A program made the translations under genes and the position numbers. A model generated the notes under the pieces. The model was given only the letters and a program-made list of their open reading frames with translations, searched no databases and was not told where the DNA came from. Below, piece after piece: positions 62,011 to 64,000 of a stretch of 64,000 nucleotides of DNA. How positions within the stretch are numbered: the stretch's first letter is position 1; each line of letters opens with the position of its first letter. Source of the DNA: Pempheris klunzingeri. Its lineage: Eukaryota > Chordata > Actinopteri > Acropomatiformes > Pempheridae. The stretch is from contig NC_092029.1 of assembly GCF_042242105.1 (NCBI RefSeq), positions 15,176,885 to 15,240,884 on the forward strand. The letters run 5' to 3'.

Positions 62011-64000
62011 AGATAATACATATAATTGCTAGTTGCAGAGATAAATGATAGAAACATTACTATTTGCTGCAGTGTGCCAAATAACTGGAACCAATATTGA
62101 TTTAAATGCACGGACTTCTCATATTTCTATCTCATAATCTCCACGCTAAGCTATTCTGTTGACAAGAGACTTAACTACGTTTACAGTCTGAATATGTCAG
62201 CTGCTTGTTTTATGTTGGGCCGGCGACTTCTACTTTCTAACTTAAAGCCACAGTCGGTCTTTTCAAAAATAAAACGCTTCCTATCTACAAAGGAGATGTC
62301 AGTGACTGTCAGGATATTTATGCAAGCAGCATCAAAGCAATATATGTCTAAATTGGTCTTATTAAAGGAACGAGGACGGTACTCAGTGGATTTAAATCAC
62401 TTTTGAGTTTTAACCAGGCATTGGCTATTTTTCTAAGTGATTATCATGGCTTACAAACTAGTCCTGTTTATGGATTTAGCCAAATTGCTGATATTGCAGG
62501 GCTGGCACAGAGTGGTTGTTGATGCTGGGAGAGGGAATTGGCAGAGAGCTTACAATTAGATTCAGTCGTCAAAGCAAATATTTAGAGTTGTAGTTCCATT
62601 TGCAGACTGTTCAGAGTGCACAGCTGTTCACAACTTTTTGAGGGCAGACAGAGGAGAAAGGCACAACAACTTGTTTGTCAGACACTTATTCCCTTGTCCT
62701 GCGTGGATGTGACACAGGGAGCGGAGAAAATGTTCAAAGTGAGGCAGGTGCTGTCTGCAATTGTTCGAAATAGGCCGTGCAAATGAGCCATTATGCACAA
62801 TGCCAGCGCTATGACGTATTCATTTTATTTATTTTTTTTACACCTGTGTTCGCTGACTCAGCGCCTGCTGTGGGAAAAGACATTTAAATGTTTGTCTAAC
62901 ATGGCAGCTTTTTATTCATGAGAAATCTGAGATGGTGAGCGCAGACAGTGGGTGTGATAACAGGTGACAACAGCTGTTGTCATCAAAGGTTTCACTGTCA
63001 CCGCCACCGTTGATCCTCGCATGCGGGCAATTGTTTACCACCGCATGGAGATCCCCTGGATAAAGTTAGTTATATCTGTTCCCACTGGCCCAATGTGTTC
63101 ACAGTTGGCGGTCCACGATATACAAGCATTTGGGAAGCGCTGCTTTAAACCACTTCATGTACTGGTTTGTTCATCTTCAAAGGATTATGTTAATCAGAGG
63201 AGGACTAGTAGGTTTAAGTTGTAGCTGGTACTTTCCCTTCCTCTCTGTTCATACACAAGATTTAATAAGATTTTCCAGTGTACATTGGAGCAGCATCTAA
63301 ACATTATTAACTGGTTTGTTTGATTAATAGAAACTCCATTGTATATTTTGAATCTAAGAATTTATTGTTTGAAATTGCAAACTCGTTTTAACATTTGTAG
63401 AATTGTTCCTCACAAGGAAAAGTATCTGCAGGGAAATGCTATACATTTGAGATTGTGCCGTATCATTTGTACTTTGTTAGCTCCCCCTTTGAGATCTCTG
63501 CTAGTGTTAAGCCACAGCAGGACTGGTGTGATTTTTGCATCAATGTGGTGGCATACCTTGACATTTCAGACATTCATAGCTGGTTATTCAACCATTATAC
63601 TGCAACATAAAATCACCCCAAAAAAAAAATTATGTATTTCCAATTTTGTACAAGGACTCGCTTATAGAGAAGCAGAATCTGCTGGACACTGTGGCGTCCT
63701 TAGATGTAGCTGCAGTGACAGAAAGAGAGTTTTCTTTTGACACGTGAGAGCCTCTGCTGCTGTGAACTTGACATGTATTCAATCACAGAAGCTTCTTCCA
63801 CTCTGGAACACAAAAAGACTCTTCATTTCTGTCCTCATTCTTCTTCCTCCCGTCCAGGACACACTGTTGTAACACTGAGCTGTTGAAGTTCTTGCAGTCG
63901 TGACGCCTGGATTCACTTTGCTCCAGATAAAGCGTGATTATAGCCTAGGCGCCCAATTAACGTCGGCCCTGCCCTTCAAAATTGTGACATTTGGACTTTG

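Larger units (their letters stand above)
55217..63857 (+). other. Probable large first intron (no supported coding sequence)
   Basis: About 8.6 kb of AT-rich sequence with only short ORFs and no phase-consistent exons. It holds a TIR repeat at 56149-56430, a hAT insertion at 58747-59378, a second hAT-like insertion at 59743-60025 and a truncated TIR repeat at about 61700-62010. It is an intron only if the exon at 55006-55216 is real; otherwise it is intergenic. Confidence 0.4.

Overview
The window is vertebrate nuclear DNA, almost certainly from a ray-finned (percomorph-like) fish. It contains multi-exon genes with GT-AG introns, long AT-rich introns, dense CA/GT microsatellites and poly-A/T tracts, and several repeat families that I recognise as typical of teleosts. 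There is no sign of bacterial, viral or organellar gene organisation. I assembled the gene models by hand by chaining exons whose reading phases agree across every junction.

Layout. (1) 1-25,472, minus strand: the 5' half of slc24a4, a potassium-dependent sodium/calcium exchanger. Ten coding exons (307 codons) lie in the window and the 3' half runs off the left edge. Its introns hold most of the repeats. (2) 25,473-38,090: about 12.6 kb with no supported gene. It holds the slc24a4 promoter side, repeats and a long compound TA/TG microsatellite at about 33.1 kb. (3) 38,091-45,817, minus strand: complete cpsf2 (14 coding exons, 787 aa), the inactive metallo-beta-lactamase subunit of the mRNA 3'-end cleavage machinery. 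(4) 45,818-47,999: a head-to-head promoter region and ndufb1 (plus strand, 58 aa, a complex I accessory subunit). (5) 48,365-54,119, minus strand: complete riox1 (15 coding exons, 552 aa), a JmjC 2-oxoglutarate oxygenase, converging tail to tail on ndufb1. (6) 54,940-64,000: a CpG-rich putative first exon on the plus strand with a ZNF143-like promoter motif, followed by about 8.6 kb of probable intron carrying two hAT-type insertions. The gene it belongs to cannot be named from this window.

The order slc24a4 - cpsf2 - ndufb1, with cpsf2 and ndufb1 divergent, matches the human 14q32.12 arrangement from established knowledge and supports calling the exchanger slc24a4 rather than slc24a3. The genes act separately: ion exchange, pre-mRNA 3' processing, respiratory complex I, and ribosomal-protein/histone oxygenation. 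They are not a pathway cluster.

I did not find a clearly new biological system. The observations most worth a second look are: an interspersed repeat in an slc24a4 intron that carries a perfect palindromic estrogen-response-element sequence and a perfect DR1 nuclear receptor site; a 71-codon open extension directly after the cpsf2 stop, starting with a CAG/GAG repeat; a degraded hAT transposase BED zinc finger inside an element with an intact 8-bp target duplication; and a 15-exon riox1, where the mammalian gene is intronless.
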